9,251 bases of DNA, taken from contig NCBR01000136.1 in NCBI GenBank assembly GCA_002279285.1, positions 1 to 9,251 of the forward strand, in the 5' to 3' direction. The position numbers were made by a program, and so were the translations under genes. The notes under the pieces are model-generated. The model had not been told where the DNA came from. It did not search any database and worked only from the letters and a program-made list of their open reading frames with translations. The DNA comes from Acidobacteria bacterium 37-71-11 (GTDB taxonomy: Bacteria; Acidobacteriota; Thermoanaerobaculia; Thermoanaerobaculales; Thermoanaerobaculaceae). Shown in pieces: positions 1 to 6,631 of this stretch (within the stretch, counting starts at the first letter, position 1; every line of letters begins with the position of its first letter).

Positions 1-30
1 ATCGCCCTGTCCGGTCGCGGGCACAGGAGC

Positions 31-66
31 ATGCGGGCTCGGGCGCGGGGGCGCCCGGGCCCGCAT
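31..66. other. Long near-perfect hairpin (inverted repeat)
   Basis: Positions 31-46 and 51-66 are inverted copies of each other: 16 paired positions with a single G-T wobble around a GGGG tetraloop. The stem is almost entirely G-C, so an RNA copy from either strand would be very stable. It lies about 130 nt beyond the stop codon of the minus-strand peptidase gene at 199-1155, where a transcription end would be expected. There is no T-run on either side, so it is not a textbook intrinsic terminator. It could instead be a U-tract-independent stop, a 3'-end stabilising structure or one copy of a dispersed palindromic repeat. No second copy was seen in this window. The structure is plain in the sequence; its role is inference. 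Confidence 0.6.
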
Positions 67-198
67 CCGGCCACCCGCGGGACCGGCAAGCAAGAGGCCT
101 CCACGCAGTGGAAGAGAGCAGTTTGTGCTGCGAATGGCGATTTCTGTGCCCGGTGGCGGGGGCGAGCCGCCAGGGAAGACGCAGGTCGCGCGCGAAAC
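67..198. other. Gene-free stretch downstream of the peptidase gene
   Basis: No convincing gene is seen here. Open frames crossing it on the plus strand are antisense to the peptidase and have the arginine-rich, alanine-rich look of GC-driven open frames. A small inverted repeat, TGGCGG at 154-159 with CCGCCA at 167-172, lies just past the peptidase stop codon. It has no following T-run. Confidence 0.5.
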
Positions 199-1155
199 CT
201 ACGCGAAGAGCGGGCGCCCGTCCCGCAGCAGGGCCTCGCCGTCGAGGGTGAGCGTGGGCTTGAGGACGATCCCGTCGACGTGGAAGGGGATGTCGACGCT
301 GCCGCCCATCGAAGCGTTGTTGCCGAACGCCACGTGGACGGTGCCGAGGATCTTCTCGTCCTCGAGGATCTTGCCGGTCAGCACCGCGCGGTCGTTGGTG
401 CCGACGCCCAACTCGGCGACGTTGCGGGCCGCGGCGCCCGCCTTCTCGAGCATGGCGGCGAATGCGGCGGCCTCCGTGCCGCCGCTCACGTCCGTGGCGA
501 GGCCGGCGCGCACCGTGATGCGGACCGGGTCCCCGACGGTGCCGATCCCGGCGAGCGCGCCGTCCACCACCAGCACCCCCTCGGTCTTGCCTTCTTCCGG
601 GCGCAGGTACGCCTCCCCGGACGGCAGGTTGCCCCACTGGCCCGGCTCGCGGATCAGCCCGGTGGACGCAATCGCGGCGATGTCGCCGATCGGCAGCTCC
701 AGGTCGGTACCGGCCGCGGTCGTCAGGTGTGCGGTCCGGGCGCGGGTCAGCAGCTCGGTGACGCGCATGGTGCGTTCGGCGATCGCCCGGTAGTCGGCGT
801 TCATGGTGCGGACCAGGCACGCCTCGGTGATCCCGGGCATCGTGGCGACGCGCGCGCCCACCGCGGTCGCCGCGCGCCGCGCCGCGGTGTGCGTCACGGA
901 TTTGCCGGTCACGGCCAGCACGGCGTCCACCGCCGCCATCGCCGCGGGCGCCGGAGGTGGGGGTTCCTGGCCGTTGAGCTCGCGCTCGGCGTACTCGAGC
1001 ACGAGCACCTCGCGGGCCAGAGGGCGGGCGGCCGCGGCCAGCACGTGCGCCAGCGCCGCCAGAGTCGGGTCGGTCACGACGAGAAGGGTTTCGTGCGGCT
1101 TGATGCCGAGACAATCGCGCACGGCAACCAGCGCTGCGTTCTCCAGTTCCCCCAT
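199..1155 (-). CDS. M29-type (aminopeptidase T-like) metallopeptidase
   Basis: This 318-residue protein resembles the COG2309 / peptidase M29 family, metal-dependent exopeptidases that release N-terminal residues in the cytoplasm. The C-terminal half carries the likely metal site: NLPSGE (E181), AELGVG (E248), GTVHVAFG (H274) and FHVDG (H292, D294). This order of Glu, Glu, His and His-x-Asp parallels the two-metal centre of aminopeptidases T and AmpS. The protein is shorter than those enzymes (about 400 residues), and the Tyr that follows the HxAxG motif in classical M29 members is not obvious; the segment reads FGNNASMGG instead. It is therefore better called M29-like than a named aminopeptidase. 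The ATG at 1155 has GGAGGG at 1160-1165, 4-5 nt upstream. No signal peptide is seen. It lies 117 nt downstream of the stress-protein gene on the same strand, so the two may be co-transcribed. The family call is fairly sure; the substrate is unknown. Confidence 0.82.
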   Translation of the reverse strand: MGELENAALVAVRDCLGIKPHETLLVVTDPTLAALAHVLAAAARPLAREVLVLEYAERELNGQEPPPPAPAAMAAVDAVLAVTGKSVTHTAARRAATAVGARVATMPGITEACLVRTMNADYRAIAERTMRVTELLTRARTAHLTTAAGTDLELPIGDIAAIASTGLIREPGQWGNLPSGEAYLRPEEGKTEGVLVVDGALAGIGTVGDPVRITVRAGLATDVSGGTEAAAFAAMLEKAGAAARNVAELGVGTNDRAVLTGKILEDEKILGTVHVAFGNNASMGGSVDIPFHVDGIVLKPTLTLDGEALLRDGRPLFA

Positions 1156-1272
1156 GGCGCCCTCCGGGTCGCATTCTAGCCGCCCGCGCGGCCCGCGCCG
1201 CCGTAGCCGAACGCCTGAACGGCGGCGGCCCGCGGTGCGAAGTGAGTGTCGATTTCAGGCGGCGGTGCCCGC

Positions 1273-2118
1273 TCAGGCGCGGGTGACGCACCAGACCGGA
1301 ACCGGGGACCGTCTCGCCAGGTACTGGCTGGTCGAGCCGAGCACCAGCTCGACGATGCGACGGTGGCCGTGGGCGCCCAGGAACACGAGGTCGTTGCGGT
1401 CGGGTCCCAGCAGCGCCAGGAGTTCCTGCTCGACGGCCTCGCCGCGCACGAAGGTGTACTCCGCCCGCACCTCGTACGGCGCCAGGTAGCCCTCGGCCTC
1501 GCTCAGGCGGGCCCGTCCGCGTTCTTCCTGAAGATCGACGACCGCGACCGTGAGACCGAGCGCCAGGGCGCGCGCCAGCTCCGCCGCCTGCTGCAGCGCG
1601 CGCACCGCCTTCGGGCTGCTGTCATAGGCGGCGAGCGGTCGGGCCGGCAACTCCGCTTTGGAGGGAGCGACGAGCACCGGGACCACGGACCGCCGCAGCA
1701 GCGTCTCGGCCGTGGCGCCCAAGGCCTCCTCGTGAAACCGGGCGTTGACGCCGCGCTGGCCGACGACCAGCAGATCCGCCATTTTGGAGGCTGTGAGGAC
1801 GCCGTGCGCGACGCCGGCGCGCTCGAGGTGAAAGTGGCCCTCGACCCCGGCCGAGGCGCAACGTTCGGTGAAGTCGGCGCGGATGGCCTCGGCGACGTCG
1901 TCGAGGGTGGCGCGCATCTGCGACTGCAGGTTCAGGAACGGCTCGAAACCCATCGACCCCGAGATGTCCGTGATGAAGGCGCCTTCGAGGAACGTGGCGT
2001 CGATCACGTGGACGCCGTGGACCACGCCGCCCATCCGGCCGGCCAGCCCGATCGACAGCCGCTGGGCGGTTGCGGCGTTTGCGGATCCGTCGAGGCCAAC
2101 GGCGATGTGCTTGACCAT
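1273..2118 (-). CDS. Tandem-domain universal stress protein
   Basis: This 281-residue cytoplasmic protein consists of two UspA-like domains in tandem, about residues 1-152 and 158-281. Such proteins bind ATP or other nucleotides and support survival under stress. Domain 1 begins [12 protein letters not shown], the usual first strand with its Asp (D10). Its nucleotide loop reads G120-x2-G123 and then needs ten residues to reach G134 followed by Ala, so it departs from the usual G-x2-G-x9-G-S/T. Domain 2 has AAYDSS (D166) and a canonical loop: G248-A-H-G251, nine residues, then G261-S262-T263. Domain 2 is therefore the likelier ATP-binding half. An in-frame ATG at 2166 would add 16 residues, but the ATG at 2118 is preferred because AGGAGG (2125-2130) sits 6 nt upstream and the protein then starts exactly where the family does. 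The gene is divergent from the E1 gene across a 158-nt gap. The family call is firm; the specific role is unknown. Confidence 0.92.
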   Translation of the reverse strand: MVKHIAVGLDGSANAATAQRLSIGLAGRMGGVVHGVHVIDATFLEGAFITDISGSMGFEPFLNLQSQMRATLDDVAEAIRADFTERCASAGVEGHFHLERAGVAHGVLTASKMADLLVVGQRGVNARFHEEALGATAETLLRRSVVPVLVAPSKAELPARPLAAYDSSPKAVRALQQAAELARALALGLTVAVVDLQEERGRARLSEAEGYLAPYEVRAEYTFVRGEAVEQELLALLGPDRNDLVFLGAHGHRRIVELVLGSTSQYLARRSPVPVWCVTRA

Positions 2119-2276
2119 GGCGCGCCTCCTCGCGTCCAAGGTAACCCGGAGGTGGGGAAGCCGCAAGTGGCCGGGAATGCGGCGGGTGCAGGAAGAATTC
2201 TGCGTACAATGGGGACCCCACGCGAGGAGGTTCTCGGCCGCCGGACGGACGCCGGGGCGTAGCGAGGAGGGTGGAG
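2119..2276. promoter_or_regulatory. Divergent intergenic region with weak promoter candidate
   Basis: This 158-nt gap separates the stress-protein gene (minus) from the E1 gene (plus), so promoters for both directions should lie in it. The most AT-rich pocket, about 2190-2210, ends in TACAAT at 2205-2210, a five-of-six match to a -10 box on the plus strand, 67 nt before the E1 start. No good -35 box is seen 16-18 nt upstream of it. Nothing convincing was found for the minus strand. A second AGGAGG-like run at 2225-2230 has no start codon behind it. Confidence 0.3.
2265..2270 (+). promoter_or_regulatory. Shine-Dalgarno site fixing the E1 start
   Basis: AGGAGG lies 6 nt before the ATG at 2277. 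An in-frame GTG at 2271 abuts the site directly and is too close to be used, so 2277 is taken as the start. Confidence 0.75.
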
Positions 2277-4243
2277 ATGGCGACGGTCGCGAAGAACGAT
2301 CCCGGGCCCCTGCCGCTGGGCGAGGTCCTGAGCGCCTACCGCGTGATGGTCACTTCGCGCAAGGTCGACGACAAGGAGATCCAGCTCAAGCAGCAGAACC
2401 TCGTTTTCTTTCAGATCAACGGCGTCGGCCACGAGGGCTTCCTGGCGGCCGCGGCGCGCCATCTTTCCGTGGAAAAGGACTGGTTCTTCACCTACTACCG
2501 CGACCGCGCGCTCGCGATCGCCCTCGGGATGACCCCGTACGAGATCTTCCTCGGCAGCGCCGGCGCCGCCGCCGGCCCCGACTCCGCCGGCCGCCAGATG
2601 CCCAACCACTTCGGGCAGAAACGCCTCCACCTCGCCGGCCCGTCCTCGGCGAGTTTTGGGAGTCGCTCAATACCGCCTGCAGCATGCGACTTCCGGTCCT
2701 GTACGTCATCGAGGACAACGGGTATGCGATCTCCGTTCCGGTGGACGTGCAAACGCCCGGCGGCTCGATCTCCAAGCTGGTGAGCGGGTTTCCCGGCCTC
2801 GCGATCTTCGAGGTGGACGGCTGCGATTTCGTCGAGTCATACCGGGTGGCGGGGCAGGCGGTGGCGAAGGTGCGGGCCGGGGAGGGGCCGGCGCTCGTCC
2901 ACGCCCACGTCGTGAGGCCGTACTCGCACTCGCTCTCCGACGACGAGCGGCTCTACAAGCCGGCCGCCGAGCGCGAACGGGAGGCCGAACGCGACCCGAT
3001 CCGGTCGACGGCGAGGTTGCTCGTCGAGCACTACGGCGTGAGCGGCGAGGAGCTCGATCGCATAGGCGCCGAGGTCCAGGCCGAGGTCAACGAGGCGGCC
3101 GAGCGCGCCCTGCAGCAGCCCCAGCCGGCGCCGGAGAGATGGGCGGACTGGATCTACGCATCGGAGCCGGACCCAAGGTCCGACCGATTCGCGAGCCGGC
3201 CGGAGGCGGGCGATCCCGCCCCGAAGACGATGGTGGACCTGCTCAACGCCTGCCTGCGGGACGAGATGGCCCGCGACGAACGCATCGTCGTCTTCGGCGA
3301 GGACGTCGCCGACGCCTCGCACGAGCAAGCGCTGGCGGAGGTCAAGGGCAAGGGCGGGGTGTTCAAGGTCACGTTCGGGCTGCAGCGTCTGTACGGCGCG
3401 CGGCGCGTGTTCAACTCGCCCCTGGCCGAGGCCAATATCGTGGGCCGTGCCGTAGGCATGGCGATGCGCGGGCTCAAGCCGGTCGTCGAGATCCAGTTCC
3501 TGGACTACATCTGGCCTGCGTACATGCAGATCCGCAACGAGCTCGCGAACCTGCGGTGGCGCTCGGGCGGGCAGTGGTCGGCAGGCGTCGTGGTGCGAGT
3601 CCCGGCGGGCGGCTACCTCAAGGGTGGCGGGCCCTACCACTCGCAATCGGGGGAGGTGCTGTTCACTCACATCCCCGGCCTGCGTGTGGTGATGCCCTCC
3701 AACGCGCTCGACGCCAACGGTTTGCTGCGCACCGCCATACGCTGTGACGACCCGGTGATCTTCCTGGAGCACAAGCATCTGTACCGGCAGACGCACAACA
3801 AGGCCCCATACCCCGGGCCGGAGTACACCGTCCCGTTCGGCAAGGCGGCAACTGTGCGCGACGGGAGCGACCTCTCGGTGATCACCTACGGCGCCACGGT
3901 CGTCCGTGCGCTGCATGCGGCCAAACGGCTCGCCGACACCGGCGGCGGCAGCGTCGAGGTGCTCGACCTGCGCAGTCTGGCGCCGTACGACTGGGACGCG
4001 GTGGCAGCCTCGGTGAAGAAGACCGGGCGGGCCCTGGTGGTTCACGAGGATTGCCTCTCCTTCGGTTACGGCGCCGAGATCGCGGCGCGCATCGCCGACG
4101 AGCTCTTCCTCGACCTCGACGCGCCGGTCCGGCGGGTCGCGGCCAAGGACAGCTTCGTGGCGTATGCACCGGTGCTCGAAGACGTGATCCTGCCCCAGGT
4201 CGAGACCATCCTCGCCGCCATGAAGCAACTCCTGGCCTACTGA
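2277..4243 (+). pseudogene. Fused alpha-beta 2-oxoacid dehydrogenase E1, broken by an internal deletion and frameshift
   Basis: E1 enzymes use thiamine diphosphate (ThDP) to decarboxylate a 2-oxoacid (pyruvate or branched-chain) and pass the acyl group to the lipoyl E2. The alpha part starts MATVAKND and reads in one frame for 124 residues, including [16 protein letters not shown] and GRQMPNHFG, to about 2648. The sequence then continues in another frame from [10 protein letters not shown] (2648) for 531 residues to TGA at 4241-4243. That part holds the second half of the alpha ThDP site ([10 protein letters not shown]), the phosphorylation-loop-like [10 protein letters not shown], and from about 3230 a full beta domain with [11 protein letters not shown] (the ThDP-activating Glu), [16 protein letters not shown] and the C-terminal transketolase-like domain. 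Related proteins have roughly 40-50 residues between these parts, including the GDG/GEG motif that binds ThDP magnesium. Here they are absent, and the frame change implies a net loss of 3k+1 nt. Left as it is, translation would stop at 2783 and the enzyme would be inactive. No E2 or E3 gene is in the window. Fused E1s can act on pyruvate or branched-chain oxoacids; which applies here is unknown. A sequencing or assembly error cannot be excluded. Confidence 0.85.
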
Positions 4244-4252
4244 CCGCGGGCG

Positions 4253-4281
4253 TTGTCCCCGGTGCCGCCGGGGGGTATCCT
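4253..4281 (+). promoter_or_regulatory. Candidate sigma70-like promoter with overlapping hairpin
   Basis: TTGTCC (4253-4258) and TATCCT (4276-4281) are 17 nt apart and each matches its -35 or -10 consensus at four of six positions. They lie about 120-150 nt before the OmpA-domain gene, the first gene after the E1 stop codon. The spacer overlaps a small hairpin (CCCCGG 4257-4262, CCGGGG 4268-4273, 5-nt loop) that could alternatively mark the end of the E1 transcript, though no T-run follows it. The two readings compete and both are weak. Confidence 0.25.
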
Positions 4282-4404
4282 GTTGCAAAGCTGTGACGGG
4301 GAAGGTCCGCTCGCGGGACACAATTCGTCTTCTCGTCTTCCACGGAACTCGGCGAAAGTGTTGTTCGGCGCACCTCCATGCCAGGTGAGGAAAGGGGATC
4401 GAAC

Positions 4405-5238
4405 GTGAGAAACGCAATGATCATCGGGATCAGCGCGCTGCTGCTCGCGACGGCCGCGAGCGTTGTCGCCCAGCAGCCGGATGCCAAAGGCTGCAAGGAC
4501 CACCCGCTTTTCACGAGGATGCCGGGGTACTGGATCGGCAGTTGCAAACAGACGCAGTTCGACTCTCACGCCTTCGAAGTCGCACAGGGAAAGAAGTCCG
4601 AGGTGGAGGGCCAGTTCTGGGAGGTCACCTACTACCCGAACGGGGACCTCACCGCGAAGCCGAGCCAGCTCCAGATCGCTCGCAACTACGAAAACGCCGT
4701 CCAGAAGTTGGGCGGGACGATCGTGTGGAGCAGGAGAGGGCTCGACACGCTGAAGGTGACCAAGGACGGGAAGGAGTTCTGGATCGAGGTGTGGGCAGAT
4801 TTCACCGGCAAGCACGGCCTGCGCATCATCCAGCGGGACGCCATGAAGCAGGACGTGGTCGCCAACGCCGACGTCTTCTCCAACGACCTGAGGGCGACGG
4901 GACACGCGGCGGTCTACGGCATCACGTTCGACACGGACAGCGCCGGCATCAAGCCCGAATCGGCGCAGGCCATCGCGGAGATCGCCAAGCTCCTCCAGGC
5001 CGATCAGAACCTTAGAATCTTCGTCGTGGGCCACACCGACACCACCGGGGCGGCGGACCACAACCTCAAGCTCTCCCAGGATCGGGCACAGTCCGTGATG
5101 CAGGCGCTCGTCCGCGACCACGGCATCGCGGCGGGCCGCCTTCGGGCCTACGGGTGCGGTCCCTATGCTCCCGTCGCTTCCAACGACAACGAAGACGGCA
5201 AGGCCAAGAACCGCCGGGTGGAGCTGGTGAAGCAGTAG
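4405..5238 (+). CDS. Exported OmpA-domain protein with DUF4892-like N-terminal half
   Basis: This 277-residue envelope protein is predicted to anchor to peptidoglycan. Residues 1-22 look like a Sec signal peptide: R2, a hydrophobic run from IIGIS to AASVVA, and likely cleavage at VVA|QQ. No lipobox is seen, so it is probably periplasmic rather than a lipoprotein. Residues 28-155 (KGCKDHPLFTRMPGYWIGSC, then RNYENAVQKLGG) resemble the DUF4892 domain, of unknown function, often found before an OmpA domain. Residues 170-277 are an OmpA C-terminal domain: YGITFDTDSAGIKPES, VGHTDTTG (D212), LSQDRAQSV (R227), CGPYAPVASN and NRRVEL. D212 and R227 are at the positions that bind diaminopimelate in this family. 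The GTG at 4405 is preferred: AAAGGGG (4391-4397) lies 7 nt upstream and the signal peptide then starts correctly. An ATG at 4378 would prepend a charged stretch, and the ATG at 4417 is possible. It is 58 nt before the next secreted-protein gene. The OmpA domain is firm; the DUF4892 assignment is from memory of the family pattern. Confidence 0.88.
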   Translation: MRNAMIIGISALLLATAASVVAQQPDAKGCKDHPLFTRMPGYWIGSCKQTQFDSHAFEVAQGKKSEVEGQFWEVTYYPNGDLTAKPSQLQIARNYENAVQKLGGTIVWSRRGLDTLKVTKDGKEFWIEVWADFTGKHGLRIIQRDAMKQDVVANADVFSNDLRATGHAAVYGITFDTDSAGIKPESAQAIAEIAKLLQADQNLRIFVVGHTDTTGAADHNLKLSQDRAQSVMQALVRDHGIAAGRLRAYGCGPYAPVASNDNEDGKAKNRRVELVKQ

Positions 5239-5284
5239 CAGGGCAGCGACGTCATCGCGGGAGGGTGGGCCCGGTTGTCCGGGC

Positions 5285-5291
5285 AAGGAGG
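5285..5291 (+). promoter_or_regulatory. Strong Shine-Dalgarno site of the unknown secreted-protein gene
   Basis: AAGGAGG is a full anti-SD match 5 nt before the ATG at 5297. It supports translation of an otherwise unrecognised gene and fixes its start. Confidence 0.8.
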
Positions 5292-5296
5292 CGTTT

Positions 5297-6019
5297 ATGA
5301 ACGCTCGTCGCGTCACCAAGGTCCGCGCCATCGTTGCCGGCGCCGCGGTTCTCCTGGGGCTGGGGGTGACGGCGCCGTCCGGCGTTTGGGCCCAGGCCCC
5401 GAAGCCGCCGGTCATCTCGCTCAAGGCCTTCACGTCCGTCCCCGAGTGGGTGCTCGACATCACGTGGCACGCTAAGGACGCCTACGAGGACGGGGACGTC
5501 AAGGCCACGTTGGAGTTGACGGCCACGGCGCGGTACTACCTGAAGCAGTTGGACCGGGAGGACGGGTGGGGGCGCTGGGAAACGCAGAAGGAGCAGTCCT
5601 CCAACATCGCCTACACCGGCGTGCTCGTGTACAAGAAGAACGGTGAGCGCCTCGAGTACAAGGGCACGGGCGGGTCTCTCATGGATACTGTCGCAAATTT
5701 CCAGGTCGGCGGGGATACGCCGGGCTACCAGCTCGTCGTCGTGGCGATGGCTCCGGTCAAGGTCACCCAATCGGCGTCGCCCGCCTCCGAGTCGGCGGTT
5801 CATCTGGGCACGACCCAACTGGGCCGGGTCCCGAAATTCTGTACCGGTCCATTGCCCGCGAAGGGCACCGCGATCCACGGCTCGCTGGTCATCCTCGCGG
5901 ATGTCCCGCCGTTTGGAACCAGCAAGGCGCCGCGGACGAGGGTGGGGATCCAGTACGTCCTCCGCGAGCGTGTCCCGGATCTGGCGCCGCTGGTGCCTCC
6001 GAAGAAGGAATCCCATTAG
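5297..6019 (+). CDS. Secreted protein of unknown function
   Basis: This 240-residue protein is not recognised. It begins with a clear Sec signal peptide: a basic n-region (MNARRVTKVR), a hydrophobic core AIVAGAAVLLGLGV, and a likely cleavage at VWA|QA after residue 32. The mature part is soluble-looking, with no further membrane segment. Residues 45-130 are rich in W, Y and charged residues (VPEWVLDITWHAKDAYEDGD, YYLKQLDREDGWGRWE), and residues 130-230 look beta-rich with alternating hydrophobic positions (YQLVVVAMAPVKV, HGSLVILADVPPF). There is one cysteine (C182), so no internal disulfide. The C-terminus is basic and proline-rich (LVPPKKESH). The start is fixed by AAGGAGG 5 nt upstream. It lies 58 nt after the OmpA-domain gene on the same strand, with no terminator-like structure between them, so the two are probably co-transcribed and may form an envelope pair. 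That it is a real gene is well supported; its function is unknown. Confidence 0.8.
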   Translation: MNARRVTKVRAIVAGAAVLLGLGVTAPSGVWAQAPKPPVISLKAFTSVPEWVLDITWHAKDAYEDGDVKATLELTATARYYLKQLDREDGWGRWETQKEQSSNIAYTGVLVYKKNGERLEYKGTGGSLMDTVANFQVGGDTPGYQLVVVAMAPVKVTQSASPASESAVHLGTTQLGRVPKFCTGPLPAKGTAIHGSLVILADVPPFGTSKAPRTRVGIQYVLRERVPDLAPLVPPKKESH

Positions 6020-6115
6020 CCGCCGCGGACCACGCGCCTTTTGTGCCGTATGTCCGGAGTTCGGCGCCCTGCCTTGGCCGCTGCGGCGGTCGTTCCTGTA
6101 GACTTCCGGCTGCGC

Positions 6116-6121
6116 GGAGGG
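6116..6121 (+). promoter_or_regulatory. Shine-Dalgarno site selecting a TTG start
   Basis: GGAGGG lies 6 nt before the TTG at 6128. Upstream in-frame ATGs at 6041 and 6050 have no such site and would add about 26-29 residues unlike the family, so the TTG is the better start. Confidence 0.65.
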
Positions 6122-6127
6122 TCGAAG

Positions 6128-6631
6128 TTGGGAACGTACCGTATTGCCAGGCTTTTCGAGATCGAGTCGGGACACCGGCTGTCCAAGCACCCGGAGAAGT
6201 GCCGGTTTCCCCACGGGCACACTCGGAGAATCGAGGTCGTGTTGCGGGCGGACGCGCTCGACGGCAACGACATGGTGTGCGACTACAAGGCGCTTAAGAC
6301 CGTGGTGGTGCGGGAACTGGAGCGTTTCGACCACGCCATGCTGCTCGCGGCGAGCGACCCGCTGAGGGACGCCTTCGCCCCGTTCGCCGAGCGGGTGGTC
6401 CTGCTCGAGGAGGGCGATCCGACCACCGAGGTGCTCGCCAGACACCTTTTCGGCGCGGTCAACCGGGCGTTCCGGCCGGGCATGGAAGTTCGCACCCCGG
6501 GCGGCGCGACCTACCGAGTCCCTGACACCGTGCGGCTGGAACGGATCCGCGTCTGGGAGACGCCCCACACCTGGGGTGAGTACGGCGAGGAGCCGGGGAC
6601 CGGGGACTCGGGACCGGGCGCAGGGGAATGA
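6128..6631 (+). CDS. QueD-like 6-carboxytetrahydropterin synthase family protein
   Basis: This 167-residue protein belongs to the 6-pyruvoyl-tetrahydropterin synthase / QueD family, small zinc enzymes that act on 7,8-dihydroneopterin triphosphate in 7-deazapurine (queuosine) or pterin synthesis. Visible motifs are the zinc histidines H16 (ESGHRL) and H29/H31 (PHGH), the catalytic C25 placed as C-x3-HGH, the spacing typical of QueD, D68-H69 (ERFDHAML) for the catalytic pair, and E144 in VWETP, matching the pterin-anchoring glutamate. The core is intact and could be active. A TTG start at 6128 with GGAGGG 6 nt upstream gives the family-like N-terminus MGTYRIARLFEIESGH. The last 13 residues (GTGDSGPGAGE) are a low-complexity tail encoded by short GGGAC-type repeats. 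The TGA overlaps the ATG of the next gene (ATGA), so translation is probably coupled. No other queuosine gene is visible. The family is firm; the product is less sure, as related enzymes make other pterins. Confidence 0.85.
   Translation: MGTYRIARLFEIESGHRLSKHPEKCRFPHGHTRRIEVVLRADALDGNDMVCDYKALKTVVVRELERFDHAMLLAASDPLRDAFAPFAERVVLLEEGDPTTEVLARHLFGAVNRAFRPGMEVRTPGGATYRVPDTVRLERIRVWETPHTWGEYGEEPGTGDSGPGAGE
6591..6618 (+). repeat. Short GGGAC-type tandem-like repeats at the 3' end of the QueD-like gene
   Basis: Three imperfect copies of a C-C/T-C-GGG(G)A-C unit follow one another here. They encode the protein's PGTGDSGPG tail, beyond the conserved fold. The run looks like intergenic-type repeat that has been drawn into the reading frame. 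Confidence 0.45.

Noticed and set aside
1165..1185. TAGAAT on the minus strand upstream of the peptidase gene as a -10 box
   Set aside because: It lies so close to the SD that a transcript would start at or inside the ribosome-binding site, and no -35 box is present.
1868..2647. In-frame extension upstream of [10 protein letters not shown] that would make one long E1 protein from 1868
   Set aside because: That frame runs antisense through the stress-protein gene and then out of frame across the conserved alpha N-terminus; only the part from about 2648 encodes E1.
2837..4417. Long minus-strand open frame of 526 codons opposite the E1 beta part
   Set aside because: It is antisense to a strongly conserved coding sequence, rich in Arg, His and Val with no recognisable motif, and is explained by GC-rich codon positions on the other strand.
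6020..6045. Short GC stem followed by TTTT after the secreted-protein stop codon as an intrinsic terminator
   Set aside because: The stem is only about 4 bp and the T-run only four bases, too weak to call.
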